From Ancylobacter defluvii (GTDB taxonomy: Bacteria; Pseudomonadota; Alphaproteobacteria; Rhizobiales; Xanthobacteraceae), in contig NZ_JAHBGD010000019.1 in assembly GCF_018390605.1 (NCBI RefSeq), positions 1 through 64,000 of the forward strand: a stretch of 64,000 nt of DNA. The letters are read 5' to 3'. The notes beneath the pieces were generated by a model. It had not been told where the DNA came from and ran no database searches. It was given only the letters and a program-made list of their open reading frames with translations. The translations under genes were made by a program, and so were the position numbers. Of the stretch, positions 23,819-32,994 are shown in pieces; the first letter of the stretch is position 1, and every line of letters starts with the position of its first letter.

Positions 23819-25267
23819 ATGATGTCCTGTTTGCTAGCACATGCTCCCTTTGCCCATCTGAGCGCCCGCGAGACGCGCGACCGTATCGCGCGGCGCGAGC
23901 TCTCGCCGGTGGAACTCACCCGCGCCGCGCTCGACGCCGCGCGGGCGACGCAGGACAGCCTCAACGCCTTCTTCCTCATCTTCGAGGAGGAGGCGATGGC
24001 CGCGGCGCGGGCGGCGGAGGAGACGGTCCTGCGCGGCGACGCGCTCGGCCCGCTGCACGGCGTGCCGTTCTCGGCCAAGGACCTGATGGCAGTGAAGGGC
24101 GCGCCCTATGCCTCCGGCTCGCGCGCCATGGCGGACAATATCGCCCAGGTCGATGCACCGGCGGTGCAGCGTGCCAGGGCGGCGGGCGCCATCCTCATCG
24201 GCAAGACCACCACCAGCGAGTTCGGCTGCAAGCCGGTCGGCGACAGCCCGCTGACCGGCATCACCCGCAACCCGTGGAACCTCGAAAAGACGCCGGGCGG
24301 CTCCAGCGCCGGGGCTGCCGCCTCGGTGGCGGCCGGCATCACCCCCTTCGCGCTCGGCACCGATGGCGGCGGCTCGATCCGCATTCCCTGCGCCTTTTCC
24401 GGCCTCGCCGGCCTCAAGGGGCAGTTCGGCCGGGTGCCGGTGTGGCCGGTCTCGGCGACGCCCACCCTCGCCCATGTCGGGCCGATCGCCCGCGACATCG
24501 CCGATGCCGCGCTCATGTTCGCCGCCATCGCCGGCTATGACGCGCGCGATCCCTTCAGCGTCGCCGGCCCGGTGCCGGATGTCGAGGCCGCCATCGGCGC
24601 CTCCATCGAGGGCATGCGCATCGCCTGGAGCCCGACGCTGGGCTATGCCCGCCCGGATGCCGAGGTGCTGCGCGTGACCGAGGCGGCAGCCCGGCGCCTC
24701 GCCGATCTCGGCGCCGTCGTCGAGGAGGTCGGGAGCGTCTTCGAGACCGACCCGGCCGATCTGTGGATCGCCGAGTTCTATGCCGGCGTCGGCACCCGCC
24801 TGCGCAGCGTCATCGAGAACCAGCGCGATTTGCTCGATCCGTCCGTCGCCGTGGTGCTGGAAGCCGCGCTCGGGCAGGAGATGCGCGCCTATTACGAGAC
24901 GGTGTTCAAGCGCTACGCGCTGCGGGACGAGATGCGCCGGTTCTTCGAGCGCTACGACGCCCTGCTCTCGCCGGTGCTGCCGGTCGCCTCGCTCGATGCC
25001 GGCCTCGACATGCCCGCGCATCTTTCCGACCGCAATCTGGTGAGCTGGGTCTTCTACACCTACCCGTTCAACCTCACGGGCCAGCCCGCCGCCAGCGTCT
25101 GCGCCGGTCTCGATGCCGCCGGCATGCCGGTCGGCCTGCAAATCGTCGGCCGGACATTGGGCGAGGCCGATGTGATCAGGCTCGCCAGCGCCGTGGAACG
25201 GCTGCGCCCGGCCAGCGACCTCCTGCCTCCCGCCCTGCGTCCTCCCCAAAGCGAGCACCTGTCATGA
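23819..25267 (+). CDS. Amidase (amidase-signature family, GatA/aryl-acylamidase type)
   Basis: 482 aa, full family length. Triad: Lys in GVPFSAKDLMAVKG, cis-Ser in TPGGSSAGAAASVAAG, and nucleophile Ser in TDGGGSIRIPCAFSG. The C-terminus has the usual PFNLTGQPAASVCAGL segment. ATG 23819 is used; an ATG directly follows at 23822. Its stop overlaps the next start as ATGA. It hydrolyses an amide bond in the cytoplasm; it is the second amidase of the island and not closely similar to the one at 14592. Confidence 0.9.
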   Translation: MMSCLLAHAPFAHLSARETRDRIARRELSPVELTRAALDAARATQDSLNAFFLIFEEEAMAAARAAEETVLRGDALGPLHGVPFSAKDLMAVKGAPYASGSRAMADNIAQVDAPAVQRARAAGAILIGKTTTSEFGCKPVGDSPLTGITRNPWNLEKTPGGSSAGAAASVAAGITPFALGTDGGGSIRIPCAFSGLAGLKGQFGRVPVWPVSATPTLAHVGPIARDIADAALMFAAIAGYDARDPFSVAGPVPDVEAAIGASIEGMRIAWSPTLGYARPDAEVLRVTEAAARRLADLGAVVEEVGSVFETDPADLWIAEFYAGVGTRLRSVIENQRDLLDPSVAVVLEAALGQEMRAYYETVFKRYALRDEMRRFFERYDALLSPVLPVASLDAGLDMPAHLSDRNLVSWVFYTYPFNLTGQPAASVCAGLDAAGMPVGLQIVGRTLGEADVIRLASAVERLRPASDLLPPALRPPQSEHLS

Positions 25268-25740
25268 GCACGCCCGAAATCTTCATGCGCCGCGCCATCG
25301 AGATCAGCCGGGACAAGATGCGCGCCGACGGCTCGGCGCCGTTCGGCTGCGTCATCGTCAAGGATGGCGAGATCGTCGGCGAAGGGGTGAACAACGTCGT
25401 CAATAATCACGACGCCACCTCGCATGGCGAGGTGGAGGCCATCCGCGATGCCGGCCGCCGCCTGAAGACCTGGGATCTCTCCGGCTGCGATCTCTACACC
25501 ACCTGCGAACCCTGCGAGATGTGCGTCGCCTCGATGTTCTGGGCGAAGATCTCGCGCATGTACTACGCGAACACGCTCAAGGACTGCACCGAGGTCGGCT
25601 TCGACCTCGAGCCCCTGACGCAGGCGGTTCGCGCCGACCTCCACGACCGCGCTCTCCCCGCCGAACGCCTGCTCGCCACCGAGGCGCGCGAGGTGCTGGA
25701 CGAGTGGGTCGCCTCGCCGGGGTTCAACGCCTTCCAGTGA
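25264..25740 (+). CDS. Nucleoside/guanine-deaminase-like CMP/dCMP deaminase family protein
   Basis: 158 aa cytidine-deaminase-fold protein, guanine-deaminase size. Zinc site: TTCEPCEMCVASMFW gives PCxxC. The usual H-A-E is SHGEVEAIR, so Ala is replaced by Gly while the zinc His and catalytic Glu are kept. The N-terminal APFGCVIVKDGEIVGEG is the conserved first strand pair. Expected reaction: hydrolytic removal of an exocyclic amino group from a purine- or pterin-like ring. Translation is coupled to the amidase by ATGA. Confidence 0.86.
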   Translation: MSTPEIFMRRAIEISRDKMRADGSAPFGCVIVKDGEIVGEGVNNVVNNHDATSHGEVEAIRDAGRRLKTWDLSGCDLYTTCEPCEMCVASMFWAKISRMYYANTLKDCTEVGFDLEPLTQAVRADLHDRALPAERLLATEAREVLDEWVASPGFNAFQ

Positions 25741-25822
25741 CGTGCCGACGCCTGCGCCCATGCCGGCTGCGGAAAAGGCCGGCCAATACCTTCAAACAAC
25801 CTTCCCGACGGAGCCATCGTCA

Positions 25823-26983
25823 ATGAACGAGTTCGACGACAAGATCACGGACTTCCGCGCGCTGCTTCATCCGCTCAATCGCCGCCGCTTCATGCAGGGC
25901 GCCAGCGCGCTGGCCGGCGCCGCCGCCATCGGCGCCTCGGCCGTGCCGGAGACCGCCTATGCGCAGGACAAGGTGCTGAACCTGCTCTGCTGGCCCGGCC
26001 ATGGCGATCCGGCCTTCGTGAAGCCCTTCGAGGAGAAGTACGGCTGCAAGGTCGTCGCCAAGGAATATGTCGGCGGCGAGCCGATGCTGGCGCTGATGAA
26101 CCAGTCGCCTCCCGGCACGTTCGACGTAGTGCTGGCGGATGCCGAATATATCGGCATGCTCGCCCAGAGCAGCCTCATCGACAAGATGGACCCGGCCGAC
26201 TACCCGCTCGCCGACTACTGGCCGGAGTTCCAGAAGTTCGGCCCGCACTGGGTGAACGAGAGCCTTTACTCGGTACTGATCCGCTTCGGCTATCTCGGCA
26301 TCGCCTATCGGACCGACGTGCTCAGCGAGAAGGATGTCGAATCCTACAAGGTGCTGTGGGACGACAAGCTGAAGGGCAAGCTCGGCTTCTTCGACTGGTA
26401 CCTGCCGACCATGGGCTGCCTCAGCCTGTATGATGGCAACAAGGCGCCCTTCGACATCTCCGCCGAAGCCTTCGACAAGCTGAAGAAGACCCTGTTCTCG
26501 CTGAAGCCGCAGGCCTCGGGCTTCTACTCGATGGCCGACCAGTTCTCGATGCTGACCAACGGCACCGCAGCGGCGATCCCCGGCGTCGGCGACTGGGTGG
26601 TGCTGCTCCTGCAGAAGAACGGCGTGCCGGTCTCGGCCACCGTTCCGAAGGAGGGCGGCATCCAGTGGACGGAATCGATGTCCATCGTCTCCTCCTCCAC
26701 CAAGAAGGACCTCGCCAAGGCGTTCATCCAGTACGCCTCCTCGCCGGAAGGCCAGGCCCGCTCGGCGATTCTGCCGTCCTACTGGGCTTCGATTCCCAAC
26801 AAGAAGGGCTGGGACTTGCTGATCAAGGATCATCCGGCCGAAGCCAAGGCGCTGCGCCATACCTTCGACGCGCGCAACGTCATGGATGAGTACAAGGACG
26901 GCAGGATTCACATCCGCCAGACCCCGGTGAAGCAGTCCATCGAGGAATGGAACGACGTCTGGTCGGAATTCAAGTCGATGTAA
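25823..26983 (+). CDS. ABC transporter periplasmic binding protein, spermidine/putrescine (PotD) type
   Basis: 386 aa with a twin-arginine-type signal (NRRRFMQGASALAGAAA, about residues 21-37, cleavage near YAQD). The mature part has the PotD/ModA-like start LNLLCWPGHGDPAF and the segment FDVVLADAEYIGML. It starts the second importer of the operon, 82 bp after the deaminase. Polyamine-type binding proteins also bind other cationic nitrogen compounds. The Tat signal is unusual for such proteins in enteric bacteria but common in alphaproteobacteria. Confidence 0.88.
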   Translation: MNEFDDKITDFRALLHPLNRRRFMQGASALAGAAAIGASAVPETAYAQDKVLNLLCWPGHGDPAFVKPFEEKYGCKVVAKEYVGGEPMLALMNQSPPGTFDVVLADAEYIGMLAQSSLIDKMDPADYPLADYWPEFQKFGPHWVNESLYSVLIRFGYLGIAYRTDVLSEKDVESYKVLWDDKLKGKLGFFDWYLPTMGCLSLYDGNKAPFDISAEAFDKLKKTLFSLKPQASGFYSMADQFSMLTNGTAAAIPGVGDWVVLLLQKNGVPVSATVPKEGGIQWTESMSIVSSSTKKDLAKAFIQYASSPEGQARSAILPSYWASIPNKKGWDLLIKDHPAEAKALRHTFDARNVMDEYKDGRIHIRQTPVKQSIEEWNDVWSEFKSM

Positions 26984-26991
26984 GCCCCAAT

Positions 26992-27023
26992 GCCGGACGG
27001 CGGCCTCCCGGTCGCCGTCCGGC
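26992..27023 (+). terminator. Strong hairpin after the PotD-like gene (attenuator-like)
   Basis: GCCGGACGGCG, 10-nt loop, CGCCGTCCGGC: perfect 11-bp stem beginning 8 nt after the stop. It occupies the same position as the hairpin after the other binding-protein gene at 19547-19571, which supports a role in raising binding-protein expression relative to the permeases. No T-run. Confidence 0.55.
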
Positions 27024-27072
27024 TCCGGCCCGTCACGCCTTCCGACCACGCCCCGCCACGAGCGCTCGCCCT

Positions 27073-27981
27073 ATGTCCGACGCACGATCCACCCAGACCT
27101 TGCCGTCGGCCTCACCGGTCACCTCATCGGCCCGGGCGACCCGGCTGCGTTTCGCCGCCTTCTGGGGTCTGCCGCCGCTGGTCTGGCAGCTGGCATTCTT
27201 CGTCGTGCCGCTCGGTTTCCTCGTCGCCATGACCTTCTGGTCGGTGAAGAGCTTCCGGCTGACGCCGGATGCGACGCTCGCCAACTGGACCTTCATCCTG
27301 AACGCCGGCTTCTTCCGCAACGCCTATGTCTACACCTTCTGGCTCGCCGGCCTCACCGCGCTGTTGGCAAGCCTGATCGCCTTTCCCGCCGCCTATACGC
27401 TGGCGTTCCGGCTGCAGCCGGCGACCCGGCGCTTCCTCGTCTTCATGCTGGTGGTGCCGTTCTTCACCTCCTATCCGGTCCGCATCTACTCGACGCAGAT
27501 CTTCTTCAGCCCGCAGGGCATCATCAACGCCGCGCTGCACCCGCTGGGCCTCGGCCCCATCTCGGTGCTCAACAGCCCGACCGGGACAGTGATCGGCTAT
27601 CTCGTGCTGACGCTTCCGCTCGTCGTGTTGCTGCAAACCTTCGCTTTGATGAACGTTCCCAAGACCTTGATCGAGGCAGCGCACAATCTTGGCTGCGGCC
27701 GGCTGCGCACCATTCTTACCGTGATCGTGCCCTCCGCCCGCATCGGGTTGGTCGTCGCGGCGACCTTCGCCTTCGTGCTCGCCTTCGGTGACTATGTGGC
27801 GCCGCTCTATCTCGGCGGCTCCAAGCCGCCGACCCTGTCGATCCTGATCGCCGACCAGGTAAAGTCCGGCAACCATTGGCCCCGCGCCTCGGTGGTCGCG
27901 GTGATCATGATACTTACCCTGGTGGCGGTGATGAGCACGATGCTCGCCCTCGCCTATGGCCGCAGGGGAGCGAAGCCATGA
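27073..27981 (+). CDS. ABC transporter permease, PotB type
   Basis: 302 aa with six predicted membrane segments after a 35-residue polar N-terminus. The EAA loop is EAAHNLGCGRLRTILTVIV (near residue 205). VVPFFTSYPVRIYS is a typical PotB-type segment. ATG 27073 (MSDARSTQ) begins after the hairpin. The stop overlaps the next permease start as ATGA. Partner of the PotC-like protein. Confidence 0.92.
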   Translation: MSDARSTQTLPSASPVTSSARATRLRFAAFWGLPPLVWQLAFFVVPLGFLVAMTFWSVKSFRLTPDATLANWTFILNAGFFRNAYVYTFWLAGLTALLASLIAFPAAYTLAFRLQPATRRFLVFMLVVPFFTSYPVRIYSTQIFFSPQGIINAALHPLGLGPISVLNSPTGTVIGYLVLTLPLVVLLQTFALMNVPKTLIEAAHNLGCGRLRTILTVIVPSARIGLVVAATFAFVLAFGDYVAPLYLGGSKPPTLSILIADQVKSGNHWPRASVVAVIMILTLVAVMSTMLALAYGRRGAKP

Positions 27982-28784
27982 GCCGGGCCCTGCTGCGCCG
28001 GGCGGCGCTCCTCGTCTGGACCTTTCTGGTCTTCACCTTCATCTTCGCGCCGATCATCTCGACGATCGTCTTCTCCTTCAACGCCGATCGCTTTCCGAGC
28101 CTGCCCTGGGGTGGCTTCAGCCTCCAGTGGTACGAGGCGGTCTTCGCCGATGCCAGCGTCCAGCGTGGTCTGGTGAACAGCCTGATCGTCGCCGGGGCGA
28201 CGTCGGTAATCGCCACCTTCCTCGGCTTCGCCGCCGCCTATGTCGACTACAGGTATCGCTTCTTCGGCAAGGCCGCCTACACCGCCATCGTCGCCCTGCC
28301 GCCGACCGTGCCGGTGGTAATCCTCGGCGTCGCGATGCTGACCTTCGAGGGACGCATCGGCCTCTCCGGCACGCTGACCGGCGTCACCGTCGGCCATGTC
28401 GTCCTCGCCGCGCCCTTCGCCATGGCGCTGGTCCGCATGCGCCTCGCCGATCTCGATCCCGATATCGAGAGAGCCGCGTGGAACCTCGGCGCGACGCCCT
28501 GGTCGACCATTACCGGCGTCGTCATCCCGTTCTGCCTGCCGGCGATCCTCGCTTCGATCTTCCTCACCGCCGCGGTCTCCTTCGACGAGTTCATGATCGC
28601 CTGGTTCGTCTCGGGGGTGAACGAGACGCTGCCGGTCCGCGTGCTTGCCATGCTCCAGGGACAGGTCAGTCCCCGCATCAACGCCATCGGCGCCCTCGTC
28701 TTCGCCGTATCGATGACTTTGGTCGTCGCCGCCCAGATTCTGCTCGGGCGCAACGGCCGTCGCAGCAAGGAAACCCAGCCATGA
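27978..28784 (+). CDS. ABC transporter permease, PotC type
   Basis: 268 aa with six membrane segments. The conserved N-terminal pattern of PotC proteins is visible: FIFAPIISTIVFSFNADR then SLQWYEAVFAD. The EAA loop is ERAAWNLGATPWSTITGVV. AVSFDEFMIAWFVSG is the usual C-terminal segment. Both ends overlap neighbours by ATGA, so the three importer genes are co-translated. Confidence 0.93.
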   Translation: MSRALLRRAALLVWTFLVFTFIFAPIISTIVFSFNADRFPSLPWGGFSLQWYEAVFADASVQRGLVNSLIVAGATSVIATFLGFAAAYVDYRYRFFGKAAYTAIVALPPTVPVVILGVAMLTFEGRIGLSGTLTGVTVGHVVLAAPFAMALVRMRLADLDPDIERAAWNLGATPWSTITGVVIPFCLPAILASIFLTAAVSFDEFMIAWFVSGVNETLPVRVLAMLQGQVSPRINAIGALVFAVSMTLVVAAQILLGRNGRRSKETQP

Positions 28785-29878
28785 CGACCACGAAAGCCGG
28801 CCCGATGCTGGAGATCGACCGTGTCGCCAAGCGCTATGGCGGAACGCTAGCCGTCGCCGAGGTGTCGTTCACCATCGGAAAAGGCGAGTTCATCGCGCTG
28901 ATGGGTCCCTCCGGCTGCGGCAAGACAACGACGCTGCGGATGATCGCCGGGCTCGATACGCCGAGCGAGGGAGAAATTCGCCTGTGGGGCCGGCGCATCA
29001 ACGAGGATGCCCCCTGGGAACGCGATGCCCCCCTGGTCTGGCAGAACTACGCGCTGTTTCCTTTCCTCTCGGTGGTGAAGAACGTCGAATTCGGCCTCAA
29101 GCAGCGCCGGGTGCCCGCCGCCGAACGCCGCAAGAAGGCGATGGAATGGATGGAGCGGCTCGGCATTGCCGGCTTTGCCGAGCGCGGCGTCGACCAGCTC
29201 TCCGGCGGCCAGCGGCAGCGCGTCGCCCTCGCCCGTGCCTTGGCTCTCGAACCCGAAATGCTGCTGCTCGACGAGCCGTTATCCGCCCTCGATCCGCATT
29301 TGCGGGTGCGCATGCAGTCGGAGCTGGTGCGCCTCCATCGGGAGCTCGGCATCACCTTCGTCTGCGTGACGCATAGCCATTCGGAAGCCTTCGCCATGGC
29401 GGACCGCGTCGTCATCATGAGCGAGGGTCGCGTGCAGCAGATCGGCGCGCCACGCGAGATCTACCGCCGCGCCTCCAACCGTTTCGTCGCCGAGTTCGTC
29501 GGCGGCAACAACCTGTTCTCCGGCACGGCGTCGAGCGCGGGCAACGGGGCGCTACGCGTCGAGGGACCGTTCGGCGCGGCGCTGGCGCCACGTCCGTCGG
29601 AACCGGCAATCCACGATGGTGCGGCGGTGACGCTGGTGGTGGCGGCCGACCGCATCGACATCGCCTCGGCCCGGTCGGGCATCGGCAACGAGATCGACGC
29701 ACGGGTAGTGACGCTGGAAGTCGTCGGCTCATCCGCCACGGTGTTTCTCGAAACCGCCGGCGGCGTGGATCTGCGCGTGCAGCGTTCTCTGCATGAAATC
29801 GAGAACACCCCTCTCAATCCCGGGCAGGCCGTCATCGCCCGCTGGTCGCAGGACGAAGGCTACTTCCTGCCGGCCTGA
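28781..29878 (+). CDS. ABC transporter ATPase, PotA type
   Basis: 365 aa: ATPase domain (1-240) plus TOBE regulatory domain (about 290-363). Walker A GPSGCGKTT, Q-loop WQNYALFPFLSV, signature QLSGGQRQRVALARAL, Walker B MLLLDEPLSALDP, switch His in CVTHSHSEAF. It powers the PotBCD-like importer. The next gene, an amidohydrolase, starts 31 bp later. Confidence 0.94.
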   Translation: MTTTKAGPMLEIDRVAKRYGGTLAVAEVSFTIGKGEFIALMGPSGCGKTTTLRMIAGLDTPSEGEIRLWGRRINEDAPWERDAPLVWQNYALFPFLSVVKNVEFGLKQRRVPAAERRKKAMEWMERLGIAGFAERGVDQLSGGQRQRVALARALALEPEMLLLDEPLSALDPHLRVRMQSELVRLHRELGITFVCVTHSHSEAFAMADRVVIMSEGRVQQIGAPREIYRRASNRFVAEFVGGNNLFSGTASSAGNGALRVEGPFGAALAPRPSEPAIHDGAAVTLVVAADRIDIASARSGIGNEIDARVVTLEVVGSSATVFLETAGGVDLRVQRSLHEIENTPLNPGQAVIARWSQDEGYFLPA

Positions 29879-29909
29879 CCCCCATCCAGTCCTTCTACGG
29901 AGTGAACCG

Positions 29910-31445
29910 ATGTCGACCTTCATTCGCGGTGCCACCGTGCTCGCCATGGGCGGCGCCTCCGGCAGCACGCCCTTCACCGGCGATCTGCTTGTCGAGGGCG
30001 ACCGCATCGCGGCGATCGGCCCGAACCTTCCGGTGCCGGACGGCGCCACCATCATCGAGGGCGCCGGCAAGCTGGTGATGCCAGGCCTCATCAACGCGCA
30101 CCTGCATTCCGGCGAGGCGCTGTTCAAGGGCCGCTACGACAATCTGCCGCTCGAATTGTGGATGCTCTATTCCTACCCCATTCTCGGCGCCAAGGCGCTT
30201 GCCGAGCGGATGATCTATCTGCGTTCCATGGTGGTCGCCATCGAGTCGCTGAAGACCGGCGTCACCTGCCTGACCGACGACATCTTCGAGGCGCCGCGCC
30301 AGTCGCTGGCGCAGCTCGGCGCCGCCGTGCAGGCCTATGACGATGCCGGCATCCGCGCCACCGTCTCCGGCCATGTGATGGACAAGGACTTCCTCGATTC
30401 CATCCCGTTTTCGCGCGAGCACGTCCCCGCCGACCTGCAGGCCGAGGTCGCCAAGCTCGGCGTGCCGACGACCGCGGAATATATCGACTTCGCCAAGGAG
30501 GCCTACGCCGCCTTCCATGGCCGCTCGGGCCGCATCCGCTTCATGGTCGCCCCCTCGGCGCCACAGCGCTGCACGCCGGAGCTGATGCAGGCGGCGAACG
30601 AGCTGGCGCTGGAATGGAAGGTGCCGTTCCACACCCACATCGTCGAGACCAAGGTGCAGGGCGTCACCGGCCCGGCGATCTACGGCAAGACGTTGATGCG
30701 CTACATGGACGATCTCGGCCTCATGCATTCCGGCACCACCATCGCCCATTCGATCTGGGTGACGTCGGACGATATCGCGCTGATGGGCGAGGCCGGCGTC
30801 TCCATCGTTCACAACACCATCTCGAACCAGAAGCTCGGCGCCGGCGTCGCCCCGGTGCGTCAGCTTCTCGACGCCGGCGTCAATGTCGCGCTCGGCTCGG
30901 ACGGCATCTGCTCCAACGATACGCCGCGCATGTTCGACGTGATGCATGCCTGCGGCCTGATCCACAAGGTGACGACGCCGGACTACAAGCAGTGGGTGAG
31001 CGCCGCCGAGGTGCTGCACGCCTGCACGCTTGCCGGCGCCAAGAGCGCGCTGATCGGCCACGAGGCCGGCTCGCTCGAAGCTGGCAAGAAGGCTGACCTG
31101 CTGATCATCAACCTCAACACGGTGAGCTTCACGCCGCGCAATGACATCCTCAACCACCTCGTCTATTGCGAGAACGGTTCATCCATCGAGAAGGTGATGG
31201 TGAACGGCGAGATCGTGGTCGAGAACGGCAAGCTGACCAAGATCGACGAAGAAGCCTTGCTCGCCGAGCTTCAGGCGGCGATGCCGGGCTTTAATGAGTA
31301 TCATTCCGGCGTGGAGCGGACGAACAAGGCGTTCGAACCTTCCTTCGACGCCATTCATCGCCGCTGCAACCAGATCGACATCGGCGTGCATCGCCTCATC
31401 GGCAACAGCGACATGTGGCCATCAACGCCGTCGGGGAACTTCTGA
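29910..31445 (+). CDS. Amidohydrolase, Atz/Trz-chlorohydrolase / SAH-deaminase type
   Basis: 511 aa, somewhat longer than the usual 440-480. Metal ligands: INAHLHSGEALF (HxH), VPFHTHIVETK (His with following Glu) and TIAHSIWVTSDD (His), and LGSDGICSNDTP with the catalytic Asp. A GGAG site lies 8 nt before ATG 29910. The family deaminates or hydrolyses C-N or C-Cl bonds of triazines, guanine, cytosine or adenosine-like rings. Its place after a cationic-compound importer and before a creatininase-family gene suggests stepwise opening of an N-heterocycle. The extra C-terminal tail is unassigned. Confidence 0.88.
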   Translation: MSTFIRGATVLAMGGASGSTPFTGDLLVEGDRIAAIGPNLPVPDGATIIEGAGKLVMPGLINAHLHSGEALFKGRYDNLPLELWMLYSYPILGAKALAERMIYLRSMVVAIESLKTGVTCLTDDIFEAPRQSLAQLGAAVQAYDDAGIRATVSGHVMDKDFLDSIPFSREHVPADLQAEVAKLGVPTTAEYIDFAKEAYAAFHGRSGRIRFMVAPSAPQRCTPELMQAANELALEWKVPFHTHIVETKVQGVTGPAIYGKTLMRYMDDLGLMHSGTTIAHSIWVTSDDIALMGEAGVSIVHNTISNQKLGAGVAPVRQLLDAGVNVALGSDGICSNDTPRMFDVMHACGLIHKVTTPDYKQWVSAAEVLHACTLAGAKSALIGHEAGSLEAGKKADLLIINLNTVSFTPRNDILNHLVYCENGSSIEKVMVNGEIVVENGKLTKIDEEALLAELQAAMPGFNEYHSGVERTNKAFEPSFDAIHRRCNQIDIGVHRLIGNSDMWPSTPSGNF

Positions 31446-31446
31446 A

Positions 31447-32232
31447 ATGCCCGTCTCCAACACCCTCATCGCCGATCTCACCTGGTACGACTTCGCGGAA
31501 AAGGTGAAGGCAAACCCGATCGTGTTCCTTCCCATCGGTTCGGTGGAACAGCACGGTCCGCATCTGCCGCTCTCCACCGATATCCTGCTGCCGCAGGCTA
31601 TCGCAGCGGAGGTGGCCGAGCGTGTCGGCGGCCTCGTCGCCCCGCCGGTGGCCTATGGCTACAAGTCACAGCCGAAATCCGGCGGCGGCAACCATTTTCC
31701 CGGCACGCTCAGCCTCGATGCCGGCGTGCTGATCGGCCTCGTGCGCAACGTCGTCAACGAGCTCGTGCGGCACGGCGTGCGCCGCATCGTGCTGTTCGAC
31801 GGCCATATGGAAAACCAGTGGTTCCTGGTCGAGGCCGCCGATCTCGCGCTACGCGATCAGGCGATGCTCGGGCGCAGCGACGTGAAGATCATCAAGCTCG
31901 GCTATTGGGAGTTCATCACCAAGACTACCGAGAAGGTGCTGTTTCCCGACGGCTTCCCGAGCTGGGAGCTGGAGCATGCGGCGGTGATGGAGACCTCCGT
32001 CATGCTGCACATCCGGCCCGATCTCGTGCGGAGCGAACTCATCCCCGACGGTCCGGCAGCGGATTTCCCGCCCTACGATATCTACCCCTTCGACACCCGC
32101 CCGATCCCCCCCACCGGGGTGCTCTCCTCGGCGGGCTCGGCCTCGGCGGAAAAGGGAGCGGCCGTTCTGGCGCAAGTGGTACCCGATATCGCCGATGCCC
32201 TGATCAAGGCCTTCGATGCACCGACAGCGTAA
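31447..32232 (+). CDS. Creatininase-family protein (creatinine amidohydrolase-like)
   Basis: 261 aa, family size. Metal-binding residues: GSVEQHGPHLPLSTD (Glu, His, Asp), GGGNHFPGTLSL, FDGHMENQWFL (usually NGHGGN), and LEHAAVMETS where the family commonly has HAGE-ETS. The last motif loses the Glu seen in creatininase. Family members open creatinine-type lactams or act on formamido-pyrimidines in flavin and peptide-cofactor pathways. It starts 1 bp after the amidohydrolase stop and is the last gene of the operon. Confidence 0.85.
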   Translation: MPVSNTLIADLTWYDFAEKVKANPIVFLPIGSVEQHGPHLPLSTDILLPQAIAAEVAERVGGLVAPPVAYGYKSQPKSGGGNHFPGTLSLDAGVLIGLVRNVVNELVRHGVRRIVLFDGHMENQWFLVEAADLALRDQAMLGRSDVKIIKLGYWEFITKTTEKVLFPDGFPSWELEHAAVMETSVMLHIRPDLVRSELIPDGPAADFPPYDIYPFDTRPIPPTGVLSSAGSASAEKGAAVLAQVVPDIADALIKAFDAPTA

Positions 32233-32258
32233 CGCTGCGCCATCGTAGTGCGTTCGCA

Positions 32259-32297
32259 GCAGGGGAGCACCATCCGCAGCAGGCCTCGCTCCCCTGC
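32259..32297 (+). terminator. Inverted repeat ending the long operon
   Basis: GCAGGGGAGC and GCTCCCCTGC form perfect 10-bp arms around a 19-nt loop, 26 bp after the creatininase-family stop. There is no T-run. Position at the end of the operon, just before decayed DNA, supports a termination or message-end role. Confidence 0.45.
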
Positions 32298-32424
32298 AGT
32301 CGATGAGACCCCGCCTTTGCCAACGCCCGCCTTCTAGCGACTGGCTTTCACGGACGACGCCAAAACCCTCCCGGCGTGGTGGCGATGGTCAGCGTGACGG
32401 CCAGCATGCAGGTCGGGCTCAGCC

Positions 32425-32800
32425 GAGTAGTGCCGATCTGATGGTGATGAGCCGCGACGCACCGACTAACATCACCAACGCGCTGCTGATCGTCGAGCCG
32501 ACGGACAGCACGGTCGCGGCCTATGTCTTGCCGAGGGCCGATACTCGTGGCTTCATCGGTCTTTAGGCGCAGCGTATCCTTCGCACCGGCCGATCCGGCT
32601 ACGGGAGCGCCGCCGAGCAGGTGGACCTGATCGGCTTCGACCCAGCGACGGATTTCACCATCCTTCCCTGGCTCTCCGAGCGGCTGGCCGGCACGATGCA
32701 GCCCGATGATGTGATCTTAGGCGGCAGTCGGGATCTGCCTTTGGGCTCGCAAGCCCTCAAGCAGGCCGTCCACATCGCCGACGGCGTGATCGTGCCATGA
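32425..32800 (+). pseudogene. Remnant of an FtsX/MacB-type ABC transporter permease
   Basis: One frame reads SADLMVMSRDAPTNITNALL, then a TAG at 32564, and continues AQRILRTGRSGYGSAAEQVDL, GFDPATDFTILPWLSERL and PDDVILGGS before TGA at about 32798. The FDP..DFTILPWL and DDVILG pattern resembles the periplasmic domain of FtsX-like permeases. No start, membrane segments or full length remain. The stop is consistent with CAG to TAG. Confidence in decay is high, in the exact family moderate. Confidence 0.55.
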
Positions 32801-32994
32801 ATAGACCGCATCTCCGGGATCTCGAACGCCTGAGTTCGGCAGAGAAGGACGCGCTGATCGTCAATCTCTGGAAGACCTTGCAGGCGCTCGATTGCCCCCT
32901 GCCCGTTCCCATGTGGCGCGGCTTCGACGGATGCTGGCCAGTCCGCCGATACGCCGCCCGGAGCGGACCGGCTGGCATTGATCCGGCGCATTGA
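32797..32994 (+). pseudogene. IS66-type transposase N-terminal remnant
   Basis: The first ~25 codons, MNRPHLRDLERLSSAEKDAL then LWKTLQAL, match the start of IS66 transposases as I recall them. After that the sequence turns unrelated and stops at 32994. Only a scrap of the element remains, with no terminal repeats recognised. Confidence 0.5.

Noticed and set aside
32303..32566. An 87-codon frame as an intact gene
   Set aside because: Its second half is the readable start of the FtsX-like remnant that continues past the TAG. The first half has no family-like sequence.
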